Source of the DNA: Pseudomonadota bacterium | GTDB lineage: Bacteria; Pseudomonadota; Alphaproteobacteria; Micropepsales; Micropepsaceae | Length of the DNA stretch: 64,000 nucleotides | NCBI GenBank assembly: GCA_021804785.1 | Contig: JAJZGY010000005.1 | Coordinates: 1 to 64,000, forward strand | Reading direction: 5' to 3' | Shown: positions 52,636-61,238 of the stretch, piece by piece | Layout of the letters: every line of letters starts with the position of its first letter | Position numbering within the stretch: the stretch's first letter is position 1 | Notes under the pieces: generated by a model | Told to the model about the DNA's origin: nothing | Seen by the model: only the letters and a program-made list of their open reading frames with translations | Databases searched by the model: none | Program-made: the position numbers and the translations under genes

Positions 52636-53880
52636 ATGGCAACACTCATCCTGGCAGGAACGTTACTCGCAAAGCCGGGCGAAGAGCCTCTTTACAGGCA
52701 CACCATCCGGATCGAAGCCGGACGGATCAGCGCCATAGAGAAGGGCTTTGCGGCCGCAGCGACGGGCGACGAGGTCATCGACCTGTCAGACCAGGTGGTG
52801 CTGCCCGGCCTCATCGACTGCCACGTCCACCTAACCTCTGAATTTGGCCCCACCCACAAAATACTCACGGTCGAAGAATCAGCAGCCGCCATTGCGCTTC
52901 ATGCCGCAGCTCATGCCCGCGCCACGCTGCTGGCCGGGTTCACCACCGTTCGCGATCTCGGTGAGCTCGGCGGTGCCGGAGATGCAATTTTTGCCCTGCG
53001 CAATGCCGTTGCCAAAGGCTACGTACCAGGCCCGCGCATATTCGCCGCCGGCGCTGTAATCTCGCCAACGGGCGGACATGGCATTACCTGCGGCTACCGA
53101 GAGGATATCAATCTGTTGCTCGATTCTTCGGGCCGAGCCGATGGCATTGATGGCTGCCGCCTGGCGGTCCGCCGTCAGGTGCACCGGGGCGCCGACTTCA
53201 TCAAGTTCGTGGCCACCGGTGGGGTCCTGACCGATACCGCGACCGGTACCGGACAGCAGTTTTTCGCCGACGAATTCGAGGCGATCATCGCCACCGCGCA
53301 CATGCTGGGCCGCCGGACAACGGCGCACGCCCACGGTGCCGACGGCATCAAGGCTGCGCTCAGGGCCGGCGTCGACAGCATTGAGCATGGCAGTTTCATG
53401 GATGATGAAGCCATTGAACTCATGCTAGCTCGCAAGGTCGTGCACGTGCCAACAACTCTGGCTGGGGCCACGGTCGCCGCTCAGGCAAAGGACGGCTTTC
53501 TGCCCGAGGCCATACGCAAGAAAGCCCTCGAGGTGGGACCACAGATCCTCCACACGCTGAGCCGCAGCCACAAGGCGGGTATCCGCATTGCCTTTGGCAC
53601 CGATAGCGGAGTGTCCCGCCATGGCGAGAATGCAAAGGAATTTGCCCTCATGGTCGAGGCTGGAATGAGTCCGATGGAGGCCATTGCGGCCGCGACGCGG
53701 CACGCGGCCGAGCACCTAGGATTTGCTGACCAGATTGGCACGATCGAACCAGGCAAATTCGCCGACATCATTGCGCTGGCGCGCAATCCTCTCAAAGACA
53801 TCCGCGCACTTCTCGACGTGAACTGGGTGATGAAAGCCGGGGTCGTTTACAAACACGCGCAAAGCCAAAGCCATATCTGA
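52636..53880 (+). CDS. amidohydrolase-family protein
   Basis: A 414-residue amidohydrolase of the imidazolonepropionase/Xaa-Pro dipeptidase-like group. DCHVHLTSEF supplies the HxH metal ligands, FIKFVATGGVL the carbamylated or bridging-lysine region, TAHAHGADGIKAAL and IEHGSFMD further His, and FGTDSGVS the catalytic Asp. GAAGGATC lies near the start. No signal peptide, so cytosolic. The substrate cannot be named; imidazolonepropionase itself is unlikely without hut neighbours. Confidence 0.88.
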   Translation: MATLILAGTLLAKPGEEPLYRHTIRIEAGRISAIEKGFAAAATGDEVIDLSDQVVLPGLIDCHVHLTSEFGPTHKILTVEESAAAIALHAAAHARATLLAGFTTVRDLGELGGAGDAIFALRNAVAKGYVPGPRIFAAGAVISPTGGHGITCGYREDINLLLDSSGRADGIDGCRLAVRRQVHRGADFIKFVATGGVLTDTATGTGQQFFADEFEAIIATAHMLGRRTTAHAHGADGIKAALRAGVDSIEHGSFMDDEAIELMLARKVVHVPTTLAGATVAAQAKDGFLPEAIRKKALEVGPQILHTLSRSHKAGIRIAFGTDSGVSRHGENAKEFALMVEAGMSPMEAIAAATRHAAEHLGFADQIGTIEPGKFADIIALARNPLKDIRALLDVNWVMKAGVVYKHAQSQSHI

Positions 53881-53934
53881 CGCGGCGAGGATTGCGGACC
53901 GGGCATCCACCTTGCGAAAGGTCGCGGCAGACCG

Positions 53935-54581
53935 TCAGGGACTCATGCAGCTTCCCGACCTGGTCAGCCAAGTCCCAGCAGGGCGGCGATGGAGCTGACC
54001 CGCGTGCTTATGCGCAGCACGGATTTCCTGGGCGCTGGGCTCGTGCCAGATTGTGGGTGTGGTCGCCGCTCCGGTCCGCCGGTCGATCTCATTGAGCACG
54101 GCGAAAAGACCACGTTTGCGCACCGCCACGGTGGTGACGACCGGAATGCGAAGTTCTCTGGACAGACCCTCGATGTCGATGTGAATACCCTGGCGCTGGG
54201 CGATGTCATACATGTTGTTGGCCAGCACCACCGGTCGTCCGGTTTGGCGCAGCTCGAGCAAGAGGGCCAGCATCGGTTTGAGGTTGGAGGCGTCCGCAAC
54301 GCAGACGATGACATCGGGGACAATCTCGCCGGCCAGCCGTCCCAACACAAAATCCCTGGTGCCTGCCTCATCGGAATTGCGCATGCGTGAGGAATAGGTT
54401 CCGGGAAGATCGACAATGGCGACCCGCTGTCCGGCAGGGGTCGTCACGGGCCAAGTTTTTTCGACCGTGACACCCGGATAGTTGGCAACTTTCTGGCATG
54501 AGCCGGTCAAGGGATTGAACAGCGCCGTCTTGCCGAACAGGGATTGCCGACCAGCGCGACCAGAGGCTGACGACCAAGCAC
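53935..54581 (-). pseudogene. feoB: truncated and frameshifted feoB (ferrous iron transporter)
   Basis: The G domain of FeoB, starting with GTG 54581 one base after the feoA stop. VLGRQPLVALVGNP is followed by a frame change in the P-loop: the expected GKTALFNPLTGS continues in another frame. ANYPGVTVEKT (switch I), VDLPGTYS (G3) and the NNMYD motif (G4) are then in frame. The gene ends at 53935 after about 190 codons. The helical domain and all membrane segments (over 500 residues) are missing. It cannot transport iron. The P-loop shift was read by eye and could be a sequence error, but the truncation cannot. Confidence 0.85.
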
Positions 54582-54582
54582 C

Positions 54583-54903
54583 TCAGGTGTCTGACTGGAC
54601 CACTACGGCCATTGCATCGCGGCGACGCAGGACAATGCGGGTGTCGTCGATGCGCACGGCGATAGGATCCCCGCCGAACAGGCCCTCATGAAGGATCTCG
54701 AAGCTGGCTCCTTCCACAAAGCCGATTTCCGGCAGCCGGCGTTCCAGCTCCTCGGCCTCCTGGGAGCCGCACTCCGGCTCTGGCGTTGAACAGATGCGGA
54801 CGATCTCGCCACGGCTGCCACGGCCAAGATGGCCAGGCACAACCTCGCCATCTAAGCCGCCACGCCTATTGGCTTCCCGAGCGTTAAGATAGATTGTTGC
54901 CAA
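54583..54903 (-). CDS. feoA: FeoA-family protein
   Basis: Up to 106 residues from a TTG at 54903; the true start may lie further in, since the first 35 or so residues are not family-like. The SH3-like FeoA core is LPEIGFVEGASFEILHEGLF, then GGDPIAVRIDDTRIVLRRRDA, the usual end. FeoA supports FeoB-mediated Fe2+ uptake. Here its partner gene downstream is broken, so FeoA is orphaned. Start position is uncertain. Confidence 0.8.
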   Translation of the reverse strand: MATIYLNAREANRRGGLDGEVVPGHLGRGSRGEIVRICSTPEPECGSQEAEELERRLPEIGFVEGASFEILHEGLFGGDPIAVRIDDTRIVLRRRDAMAVVVQSDT

Positions 54904-54919
54904 ACATGCTCGCGAATTT

Positions 54920-54943
54920 TTTAATGATAATAATTCTTATTAA
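54920..54943. promoter_or_regulatory. Fur-box-like palindrome upstream of feoA
   Basis: AT-rich palindrome around TTAATGATAATAATTCTTA. The 19 bases from 54920 match the Fur consensus GATAATGATAATCATTATC at 14 positions by my count, and the flanks TTAAT and ATTAA pair. It lies 17 bases upstream of the feoA start, where an iron-dependent repressor would act. Confidence 0.6.
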
Positions 54944-55067
54944 GAAGTGAACCTGACTCGACCCTGCCGCCAAGAGTTGCTTCGTCGCATACGCAATCGC
55001 CCTTATTTGTCTGGCATCACAGGAAAAATCGGCTAAAAGCGCCTAACCGCTGCCCAGAGGTTCAGTT

Positions 55068-56573
55068 TTGCCTCAGTTTCTCGATGCTCGAGCCGTCCCG
55101 GACGGCTCTGTTTTAAGCCCGGACCTGGCGATTATCGGCGGCGGTCCAGCAGGGATCTCGCTCGCGCTCGCGCTGGCCAACAGCAATCTCAAGATCCTGC
55201 TCCTGGAAAGCGGGTCGATGCATTTCAATGCGCAGACCCAGAATCTCTATGCTGGCAACGAGGTCGGCATACCCTATGTGCCCCTGGACGAGACGCGCCT
55301 GCGCTATCTGGGAGGCTCAACCAACCATTGGGGTGGCTGGTGCCGGCCTCTGACTGAAATCGATTTCGAGCGTCGCTCCTCGGTGCCCTATTCCGGCTGG
55401 CCCTTTGGTCGCGCCACCCTCGAGCCCTATTTCCCGCGCGCCCAGAAGCTCGTCGAAGCCGGCCCCTTCGTCTACGACGCCCTCGCCGACTCGGTTGGCG
55501 GCATGGGCCCACTGCTCGAGCTGGGGCTGGGTGGGGTCTATTCGAGCTTCTTCCAGTTCAGCCAGTGGGCGGGCAACCCCGAGCACCTGCCAACCCATTT
55601 CGGCGAGCGCTATGCCGCCGATCTCAAGCGCATACCCAATCTCGACGTGATGCTTTATGCCAACGTGACAGGCTTGCGCCTTGCTGCCAACGCCGCCACG
55701 CTTGATCATCTGGATATTGCCACTTTGTCCGGACGCCGTTTTCGCGTGCAGCCGCATGCGGCGGTTGTAGCCACCGGCGCGATCGAAAGTGCCCGGCTTT
55801 TGCTTGCCTCCAATGACGTCATGGCAAGCGGTGTCGGCAATCAGCACGATCTGGTGGGACGTTTTTTTGCTGACCATGCCATCCCGCGCAACACTGCAAC
55901 GCTCGTGATTTTCCGCGGCGCACTGCCCACCTACTATACCCGCACCGAAGTACTCAGCGGCCTGCACTTTCGCGCTACGCTGGCCGCGAGCGATACATTC
56001 AAGCGAAGCGCCAAGGTGCTGGGCTCGCTCACCACGGTGGAGCAGACCGTCGCACTGGATGCGGTCGGCACTGCCGCTGTGACCCAGACCTCCTCAATAC
56101 TCGGGGCCGACGCCAGCGGCGCCAGCGCCTATGCACTCGGCTGTGGCTTTGAACTCCATCCAGATCCCAATCGCAGACTGACACTCACGAGTGAGCGCGA
56201 CGCACTCGGTATGCCGCGTCTGAAGCTCAGCATGACGATCTCCGACGCGGACTTTACCTCCTACGAGCGGACCCTCAAGGAGCTCGGCCGGCAACTGCTT
56301 GTCGCGCGCAGCGGCATGCTAAGGCTGAATCGAACCACGCGGGCCGACTGGCTGTCAGGCCTCAGTTGGGGCAACCATCACATGGGCACAACCCGCATGC
56401 ATGTGGACGCCAGGCAGGGTGTGGCCGATGCCAATGGTCGGGTGCATGGCATAGCCAATCTGTTTCTTGCCGGCAGCGGCCTGTTTCCCACCTATGGCGC
56501 CTCCAATCCCACCATGAATCTGGTGGCCTTGACCCTTCGGCTCGCCGATCACCTTAAAGAGGTCATGGTATGA
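55068..56573 (+). CDS. GMC-family FAD oxidoreductase
   Basis: A 501-residue flavoprotein. DLAIIGGGPAGISLALAL binds FAD, LRYLGGSTNHWGGWCRPL is the GMC signature region, and the C-terminus holds WGNHHMGTTRM (catalytic His), NLFLAGSGLFPTYGASNPT and LVALTLRLADHL. The only fitting start is TTG at 55068 with AGAGG upstream. No signal peptide. It overlaps the next gene by four bases; together they resemble two-component dehydrogenases that oxidise sugars or polyols, where the small partner supplies the Tat signal. Substrate unknown. Confidence 0.9.
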   Translation: MPQFLDARAVPDGSVLSPDLAIIGGGPAGISLALALANSNLKILLLESGSMHFNAQTQNLYAGNEVGIPYVPLDETRLRYLGGSTNHWGGWCRPLTEIDFERRSSVPYSGWPFGRATLEPYFPRAQKLVEAGPFVYDALADSVGGMGPLLELGLGGVYSSFFQFSQWAGNPEHLPTHFGERYAADLKRIPNLDVMLYANVTGLRLAANAATLDHLDIATLSGRRFRVQPHAAVVATGAIESARLLLASNDVMASGVGNQHDLVGRFFADHAIPRNTATLVIFRGALPTYYTRTEVLSGLHFRATLAASDTFKRSAKVLGSLTTVEQTVALDAVGTAAVTQTSSILGADASGASAYALGCGFELHPDPNRRLTLTSERDALGMPRLKLSMTISDADFTSYERTLKELGRQLLVARSGMLRLNRTTRADWLSGLSWGNHHMGTTRMHVDARQGVADANGRVHGIANLFLAGSGLFPTYGASNPTMNLVALTLRLADHLKEVMV

Positions 56574-56947
56574 CCGATCAGCTCACGCGGCGCAGGCTGG
56601 TTACCGGCAGTGGAGCCTTGATTGGTCTGGGGTCTGCAGCCGCACTCACCTTCGGCTTCGGGCTCTGGCATGGCCCCTGGGCGTACTCGCCCTATGACGA
56701 CCTACTCAACCGGCTGCCGGTGGAAGCTGGCGCAGTCACCCTCGGCCGGGCGGTGCGCCAGGCACTCCCGGAGCTGGACGACAGCAGAGTGGCAGCAAGC
56801 CTGCGTCGCCGGCTCACCGGCGCCTCGCTGCGCAAGCTGGCGTGCACGGATGCGCTGCATCGCGAGGTCGTCGAGGTCTCGGGCTGGATCTTGCCGCTCA
56901 GCGTCGCCGAGCTCTGTGCTCTGGCGGCGAGTCCTCGTAAAGCCTGA
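56570..56947 (+). CDS. small Tat-signal protein coupled to the GMC oxidoreductase
   Basis: A 125-residue protein with a twin-arginine signal (LTRRRLVTGSGALIGLGSA, residues 5-24) and a hydrophobic stretch through FGFGLW. The mature part is mostly helical (VTLGRAVRQALPELDD, LRRRLTGASLRKLACTD). Its ATG overlaps the GMC stop by four bases, so they are coupled. This fits the small subunit of membrane-bound GMC dehydrogenases, which carries its folded partner across by the Tat route. It resembles gluconate 2-dehydrogenase subunit 3 only in size and signal. Confidence 0.65.
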   Translation: MTDQLTRRRLVTGSGALIGLGSAAALTFGFGLWHGPWAYSPYDDLLNRLPVEAGAVTLGRAVRQALPELDDSRVAASLRRRLTGASLRKLACTDALHREVVEVSGWILPLSVAELCALAASPRKA

Positions 56948-57156
56948 CGGCAGGAGCCCTGGCCGCCGCGCTCCCCTCCGGCCTCTGCCCGCGCCCGCCC
57001 TTTTCAGGCAAGGAACGCCCCGTCCGGTGCCCGTGTGGGAACTTTTGACGGCCGGCCGGGCCTTGATCCTGCCCCGACAATCACCACATTCTCTCCGATA
57101 GGTCGGTGCCAAGAGGGCCGCCTGGACGTCAAGCCGCTTCGAGGAGGGCTTTACCC

Positions 57157-57618
57157 GTGACGCGTACCGCCGTTTTCAACAGCCCGTTTCTGCTCGGCTT
57201 CGATCACCTGGAGCGCCTGCTCGAACGTACTGCCAAGAGTGCTGGAGATGGCTATCCACCTTACAACATCGAGCAGATGGACCCCGAGCGTCTTCGTATC
57301 ACTCTGGCCGTCGCAGGTTTCTCCTTTGAGGAACTCAGTGTCACGGTGGAAGACAAGCAGCTGGTAATCCGCGGCAAGCAGGCCGATGTCCCCGGCAGAC
57401 AGTTTCTCTATCGCGGGATTGCTGCCCGTCAGTTCCAGAGGACTTTCGTCCTGGCCGACGGGATCGAGGTTGCAGGCGCAGACCTGGAAAACGGGCTTCT
57501 CGCAATTACCCTGACCCGTCCGCAGACCCCGAGCGTTTTGAAGAAGATCGCCATCAAGGCCAAAGCCGCAGAGTGCGACTCAGCCAGCGAGGGCCTTGAA
57601 CAAAGGAGGTCATCATGA
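57157..57618 (+). CDS. Hsp20-family small heat shock protein
   Basis: A 153-residue alpha-crystallin-type chaperone starting from GTG 57157, which follows GAGGAGGG; an in-frame ATG at 57106 is less well placed. The alpha-crystallin domain covers about residues 35-125, with YPPYNIEQMDPERLRITLAV and ENGLLAITLTRP (the conserved strand 9, I-x-I/V region). It holds unfolding proteins under stress. It overlaps the DUF1150 gene by four bases, the arrangement seen in many alphaproteobacteria. Confidence 0.92.
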   Translation: MTRTAVFNSPFLLGFDHLERLLERTAKSAGDGYPPYNIEQMDPERLRITLAVAGFSFEELSVTVEDKQLVIRGKQADVPGRQFLYRGIAARQFQRTFVLADGIEVAGADLENGLLAITLTRPQTPSVLKKIAIKAKAAECDSASEGLEQRRSS

Positions 57619-57866
57619 CCGGCAACTACAACGAATTTGACGAGCGTCAGGGGCTTGATCCTTCGCGCATCGCCTACATCAAACCGACGCTTGTCTCCGA
57701 AGCGCGGGCCCTCGGGATCATACCGGACGGCATCCGCATTCCTGACAGCATGAAGCTCTATGTCCTGCACGCCATTGACGGCAGCGTACTCGGCTTCACG
57801 GATGATTATAACAGTGCGTATGGCGCCGCAGTGCAACATGATCTGACGCCGTTTTCGGTTCACTGA
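57615..57866 (+). CDS. DUF1150-family protein
   Basis: An 83-residue protein (DPSRIAYIKPTLVSEARALG, LYVLHAIDGSVLGFTDDYNSAY) of the DUF1150 family, found next to Hsp20 genes in alphaproteobacteria. Its role is not known; the C-terminal half may form a compact alpha-beta fold. Its start overlaps the Hsp20 gene by four bases and follows AAAGGAGG, so translation is coupled but also independently initiated. Followed by a strong terminator hairpin. Confidence 0.9.
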   Translation: MTGNYNEFDERQGLDPSRIAYIKPTLVSEARALGIIPDGIRIPDSMKLYVLHAIDGSVLGFTDDYNSAYGAAVQHDLTPFSVH

Positions 57867-57885
57867 GCAACACTGCAGACGGTCC

Positions 57886-57927
57886 GCAACCAGCTAGGGC
57901 CGCCGCACCGGCGGCCCTAGCTGTTGC
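57886..57927. terminator. strong hairpin between DUF1150 and ptsN
   Basis: The stem AGCTAGGGCCGCCG (57892-57905) pairs perfectly with its complement at 57909-57922 around a CAC loop. The stem extends to 57886 and 57927 with one bulged C, giving about 19 pairs. It sits between converging genes, so it may stop transcription from both sides. No T tract is present. Confidence 0.6.
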
Positions 57928-57941
57928 GCAAAGGGACCGGA

Positions 57942-58415
57942 TTAGGCTGCCTGTGAAGTCCCCGCCGCGTTGGGCTCGGTCAGAAGCGCATAGAGCACTT
58001 CGGGGCTGCTGGCAGCACGTAACTTCTCACACACCGCCTGATTGCGCAAAAGGCGCGACACCCTGGCCAGCGCCTTCAGATGATCGGCGCCGGCGTTTTC
58101 CGGCGCCAGCAGCAAAAAGACGAGATCCACCGGCTGATTGTCGATCGCCTCATACGCGATTGCCGGCTCGAGGCGCGCAAAAAGCGCCGTGATCTTGGAC
58201 AATCCGCTCAAGCGCCCATGCGGGATCGCAATCCCCTGCCCCATTCCGGTTGTACCCAAGCGTTCGCGCTCGGTCAGTGTTTCGAGTATGCGACGGGACG
58301 GCAAACTCGTGAGCACGGCGGCACGTTCGGCCATTTCGTGCAACAGCTGCTTCTTGGTCTGCACCTTAAGGGCTGCAATCACGGCTTCCGGTGCAAGCAT
58401 GTCCGAGATTTCCAT
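57942..58415 (-). CDS. ptsN: PTS IIA-like nitrogen-regulatory protein PtsN
   Basis: A 157-residue EIIA-Ntr protein. IAIPHGRL carries the phospho-accepting His, LTERERLGTTGMGQGIA precedes it and LVFLLLAPENAGADHLKALA is the conserved core. In the nitrogen PTS it is phosphorylated by PtsP and NPr and modulates potassium transport and stress responses. It lies 36 bases after hpf in the rpoN cluster, its classic location. C-terminus ends in a short Ala-rich tail. Confidence 0.95.
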   Translation of the reverse strand: MEISDMLAPEAVIAALKVQTKKQLLHEMAERAAVLTSLPSRRILETLTERERLGTTGMGQGIAIPHGRLSGLSKITALFARLEPAIAYEAIDNQPVDLVFLLLAPENAGADHLKALARVSRLLRNQAVCEKLRAASSPEVLYALLTEPNAAGTSQAA

Positions 58416-58451
58416 GATGACCTTCTATTCCCTGAGTCGCGACAACGCGGC

Positions 58452-58751
58452 TCAGGGATGATGATTTTTGAGCTTGCGGCTGTGGCGCTCAACCTGCTTC
58501 TCCAGCCGCTCGAGTGCACCATCGAAGGCACGATAGGCGTCGTTGCCCGTTCCCTCCGACTTGAGAACAATCCCAGTATCAAGATGCGCGGTTACATCGG
58601 CGCGATAAAACGCTCCTTCATGGCTGAAGACAACGTTGGCTTCAACATGACCGTCAAAATGCTTGCCGATAGCGCCTTCCAGCTTCTCGCGCACCGCTTC
58701 GGGGAGCGCCGAGCCAATTTCCACCTGCTTACCGGATACGCGTAGCTGCAT
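58452..58751 (-). CDS. hpf: ribosome hibernation-promoting factor, short form
   Basis: A 99-residue HPF/YfiA-like protein from ATG 58751 (MQLRVSGKQVEIGSALPEAV). The basic KLEGAIGKHFDGHVEANVVF and RADVTAHLDTGIVLKSEG are the ribosome-binding domain, ending KQVERHSRKLKNHHP. A longer reading to 58868 adds 39 non-family residues. Many alphaproteobacteria have a long HPF (near 190 residues) with a C-terminal dimerisation domain; that half is absent here. Location between rpoN and ptsN is standard. Confidence 0.9.
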   Translation of the reverse strand: MQLRVSGKQVEIGSALPEAVREKLEGAIGKHFDGHVEANVVFSHEGAFYRADVTAHLDTGIVLKSEGTGNDAYRAFDGALERLEKQVERHSRKLKNHHP

Positions 58752-58877
58752 GGTCTCTACCGCTAACGTTCGAACGGGTGGCAAAGTCCCGATTTCCGGA
58801 CCCGCAACCCCAGCAATGCCCCAAGCGGCAAGCGGCGGTCTTATGTCGCAGCGCCACCCGAGAGTCAACGACGCATT

Positions 58878-60386
58878 TTAACGCCCCACCGCGACCAGGC
58901 TAAGCCCTGAACATTTCTGTCTGCGGCGCTCCACCGACGAGGGAATACGCATCGCCTCCCGATACTTCGCGACTGTTCGCCGCGCTATATTCACACCATC
59001 TGCTGTCAGCATTGCAACAATGCGGTCATCTGAGAGAATTTCCAGGTTTTCCGCATCAATCATCTCCTTGATGCGATCACGCACAGCTTCTGCGGAATGG
59101 GACTCTGCCCCGTCAACCGACTGGATGGCAGCGGTAAAGAAGTATTTGAGCTCAAATACCCCCCGCGGCGTGGCGAGAAATTTATTCGATGTGACGCGGC
59201 TCACCGTCGATTCGTGCATGCCGATCGCATCCGCGACAGTACGCAGATTGAGCGGTCGCAAATGGCGAACGCCGTGGGTCAGAAATCCGTCCTGTTGCCG
59301 CACGATCTCACTGGCCACTTTGAGGATGGTTCGGGCACGCTGGTCAAGACTCTTGATCAACCAGTTCGCGTTATTCAGGCAGTCAGTGAGATAGTCTTTG
59401 GCATTCCTGTCGCGAGCTCCTGCGGTCACACTGGCATAATAACGGGCATTGACGAGAAGCCGCGGCAGGGTATCCGAATTGAGCTCGACATGCCAAAGAC
59501 CGTCCGCACCCTCACGCACAAATACATCAGGCACCACAGGCTGAACCGGCTCTGCGCCAAAGCTCAAACCCGGTTTGGGTGTCAAAGACCGGATCTCGGC
59601 GATCATGTCGAGGACATCCTCGGCATCAACGCCACAATGTGCGCAGAGGCCCGACAGGTCGCGGCGGGCGACTAGATCAAGCTTAGTCAGAAGCGCGCGC
59701 ATCGCAGGATCGAGCCGATCGCGCTCCTGCAGCTGCAATGCAAGGCATTCGGCCAGATCGCGGGCGCCAACACCTGTGGGCTCGAAGCCCTGAACAATGG
59801 CGAGCACAGCTTCAACTTCGGCGACCACGACAACCAGACGCACCGCGATATCAGCGCAGTCGCCGCGGAAATATCCTGCCTCGTCGATCGAATCGATAAT
59901 CGCCGCGGCAATCAGACGCTGTGTTGCGGGCAACGCCGCAATGGAGAGTTGACGATTGAGAAATTCCTTCAATGTCTCGTTTTCGCTGACTGCGCCTTCG
60001 AGCGCATCGCCGTCGCCATCAAAGCGGCCCGATGCGCGCAGCGTCGACCAGTCGGAGAGCGGGCCTTGCATCTCCGGCGCATCGGCGTGCGCGATGTCAT
60101 AAAGATCTTCCTGACCGGCATCCATGTCGTCTGCCCTGGAAAAATCATCGCGGGACAGTGCCGCGTCCAGCGTCTCACCTGGCTGGGAGGCCACGGGCTC
60201 AGCGTCTACCCCGTTGCCATCATCCTGCTCCTCCCGCTCCAAAAGCGGGTTGCGCTCGAGTTCCTGTTCCACATAATCGATAATTTCGAGGTTGGACAGC
60301 TGTAGCAGCTTGATCGCCTGCTGCAATTGCGGCGTCATAACAAGGGACTGCCCCTGTCTTATTTCCAGCCGCTGCGTGACCGCCAT
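58878..60386 (-). CDS. rpoN: RNA polymerase sigma-54 factor
   Basis: A 502-residue sigma-54. Region I is glutamine-rich (RQGQSLVMTPQLQQAIKLLQ), then an acidic linker, the core-binding region (about residues 110-300) and the helix-turn-helix (RTVADAIGMHESTVSRVTSN). The RpoN box ARRTVAKYREAM is near the C-terminus. It directs RNA polymerase to -24/-12 promoters activated by enhancer-binding proteins. I find no such promoter or activator gene here. It follows lptB by 18 bases. Confidence 0.97.
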   Translation of the reverse strand: MAVTQRLEIRQGQSLVMTPQLQQAIKLLQLSNLEIIDYVEQELERNPLLEREEQDDGNGVDAEPVASQPGETLDAALSRDDFSRADDMDAGQEDLYDIAHADAPEMQGPLSDWSTLRASGRFDGDGDALEGAVSENETLKEFLNRQLSIAALPATQRLIAAAIIDSIDEAGYFRGDCADIAVRLVVVVAEVEAVLAIVQGFEPTGVGARDLAECLALQLQERDRLDPAMRALLTKLDLVARRDLSGLCAHCGVDAEDVLDMIAEIRSLTPKPGLSFGAEPVQPVVPDVFVREGADGLWHVELNSDTLPRLLVNARYYASVTAGARDRNAKDYLTDCLNNANWLIKSLDQRARTILKVASEIVRQQDGFLTHGVRHLRPLNLRTVADAIGMHESTVSRVTSNKFLATPRGVFELKYFFTAAIQSVDGAESHSAEAVRDRIKEMIDAENLEILSDDRIVAMLTADGVNIARRTVAKYREAMRIPSSVERRRQKCSGLSLVAVGR

Positions 60387-60404
60387 AATCTGCCCACCAC
60401 ACTG

Positions 60405-61196
60405 TCAGAGCGAAAAACGTTCGCCCAAATAAACACGCCGCACGTCGCGATCGCCGACGATTTCTCCTGGTACCCCCTCCTTAAGGACTTTGCCCTCATG
60501 AAGGATGTAGGCGCGGTCGATGATATCCAATGCATCGCGAACATTATGATCTGTGATCAAAACACCGATGCCACGGTCCTTGAGATGACGCACAAGATCA
60601 CGGATATCCGATACCGCGATCGGATCAATCCCTGCCAGCGGCTCGTCGAGCAGGATGTAGGCTGGCTGCGTGGCCAGCGCGCGAGCGATTTCCACCCGCC
60701 TTCGCTCGCCTCCGGACAGCGCGATGGCGGGTGTATCGCGGACATGGCTGAGACCAAACTCGGCCATCAGCTCTTCGACCATGGCTTCCAGTCGGGGGGG
60801 ATCGGATTCGATCAGTTCGGCAGCCGCGCGAATATTTTCCTCTGCACTCAAGCCGCGAAAAATCGAGGCTTCCTGGGGCAGATAGCCGATGCCGAGACGA
60901 GCCCGACGGTACATGGGCAGCGCCGTGACGTCATGGCCATCGAGTTCTATGGAGCCATAGTCAGCCGGAATGAGTCCGGTGATCATGTAGAAGGTCGTGG
61001 TCTTGCCCGCCCCGTTAGGTCCCAAAAGACCAACCACCTCGCCCCGACGCAGGGAGAGGCTTACGCCTCGGACCACTGGACGCTTCTTAAACGTCTTGCC
61101 GATATTGCGCACGATAAGGCCCTGTCCGCCTTCGACGAGTCGTGGCCTGCCAGGTGATGACGAACTTGGAACAAAGGAGGTGGAAGCGTCTCTCAT
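60405..61196 (-). CDS. lptB: LPS export ABC transporter ATP-binding protein LptB
   Basis: A 263-residue ATPase of the LptB2FG complex that moves lipopolysaccharide to the cell surface. Walker A is GPNGAGKTTTFY, the signature LSGGERRRVEIARAL and Walker B YILLDEPLAGID. The start gives a 25-residue N-terminal extension without homology, so a later start near LIVRNIGKTF is possible. It comes 42 bases after lptA in the lptC-lptA-lptB-rpoN order. Confidence 0.96.
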   Translation of the reverse strand: MRDASTSFVPSSSSPGRPRLVEGGQGLIVRNIGKTFKKRPVVRGVSLSLRRGEVVGLLGPNGAGKTTTFYMITGLIPADYGSIELDGHDVTALPMYRRARLGIGYLPQEASIFRGLSAEENIRAAAELIESDPPRLEAMVEELMAEFGLSHVRDTPAIALSGGERRRVEIARALATQPAYILLDEPLAGIDPIAVSDIRDLVRHLKDRGIGVLITDHNVRDALDIIDRAYILHEGKVLKEGVPGEIVGDRDVRRVYLGERFSL

Positions 61197-61238
61197 GGCA
61201 AGAATTGTGCCTGTTTCTCTTTTAAGGAAGCGTAAACC

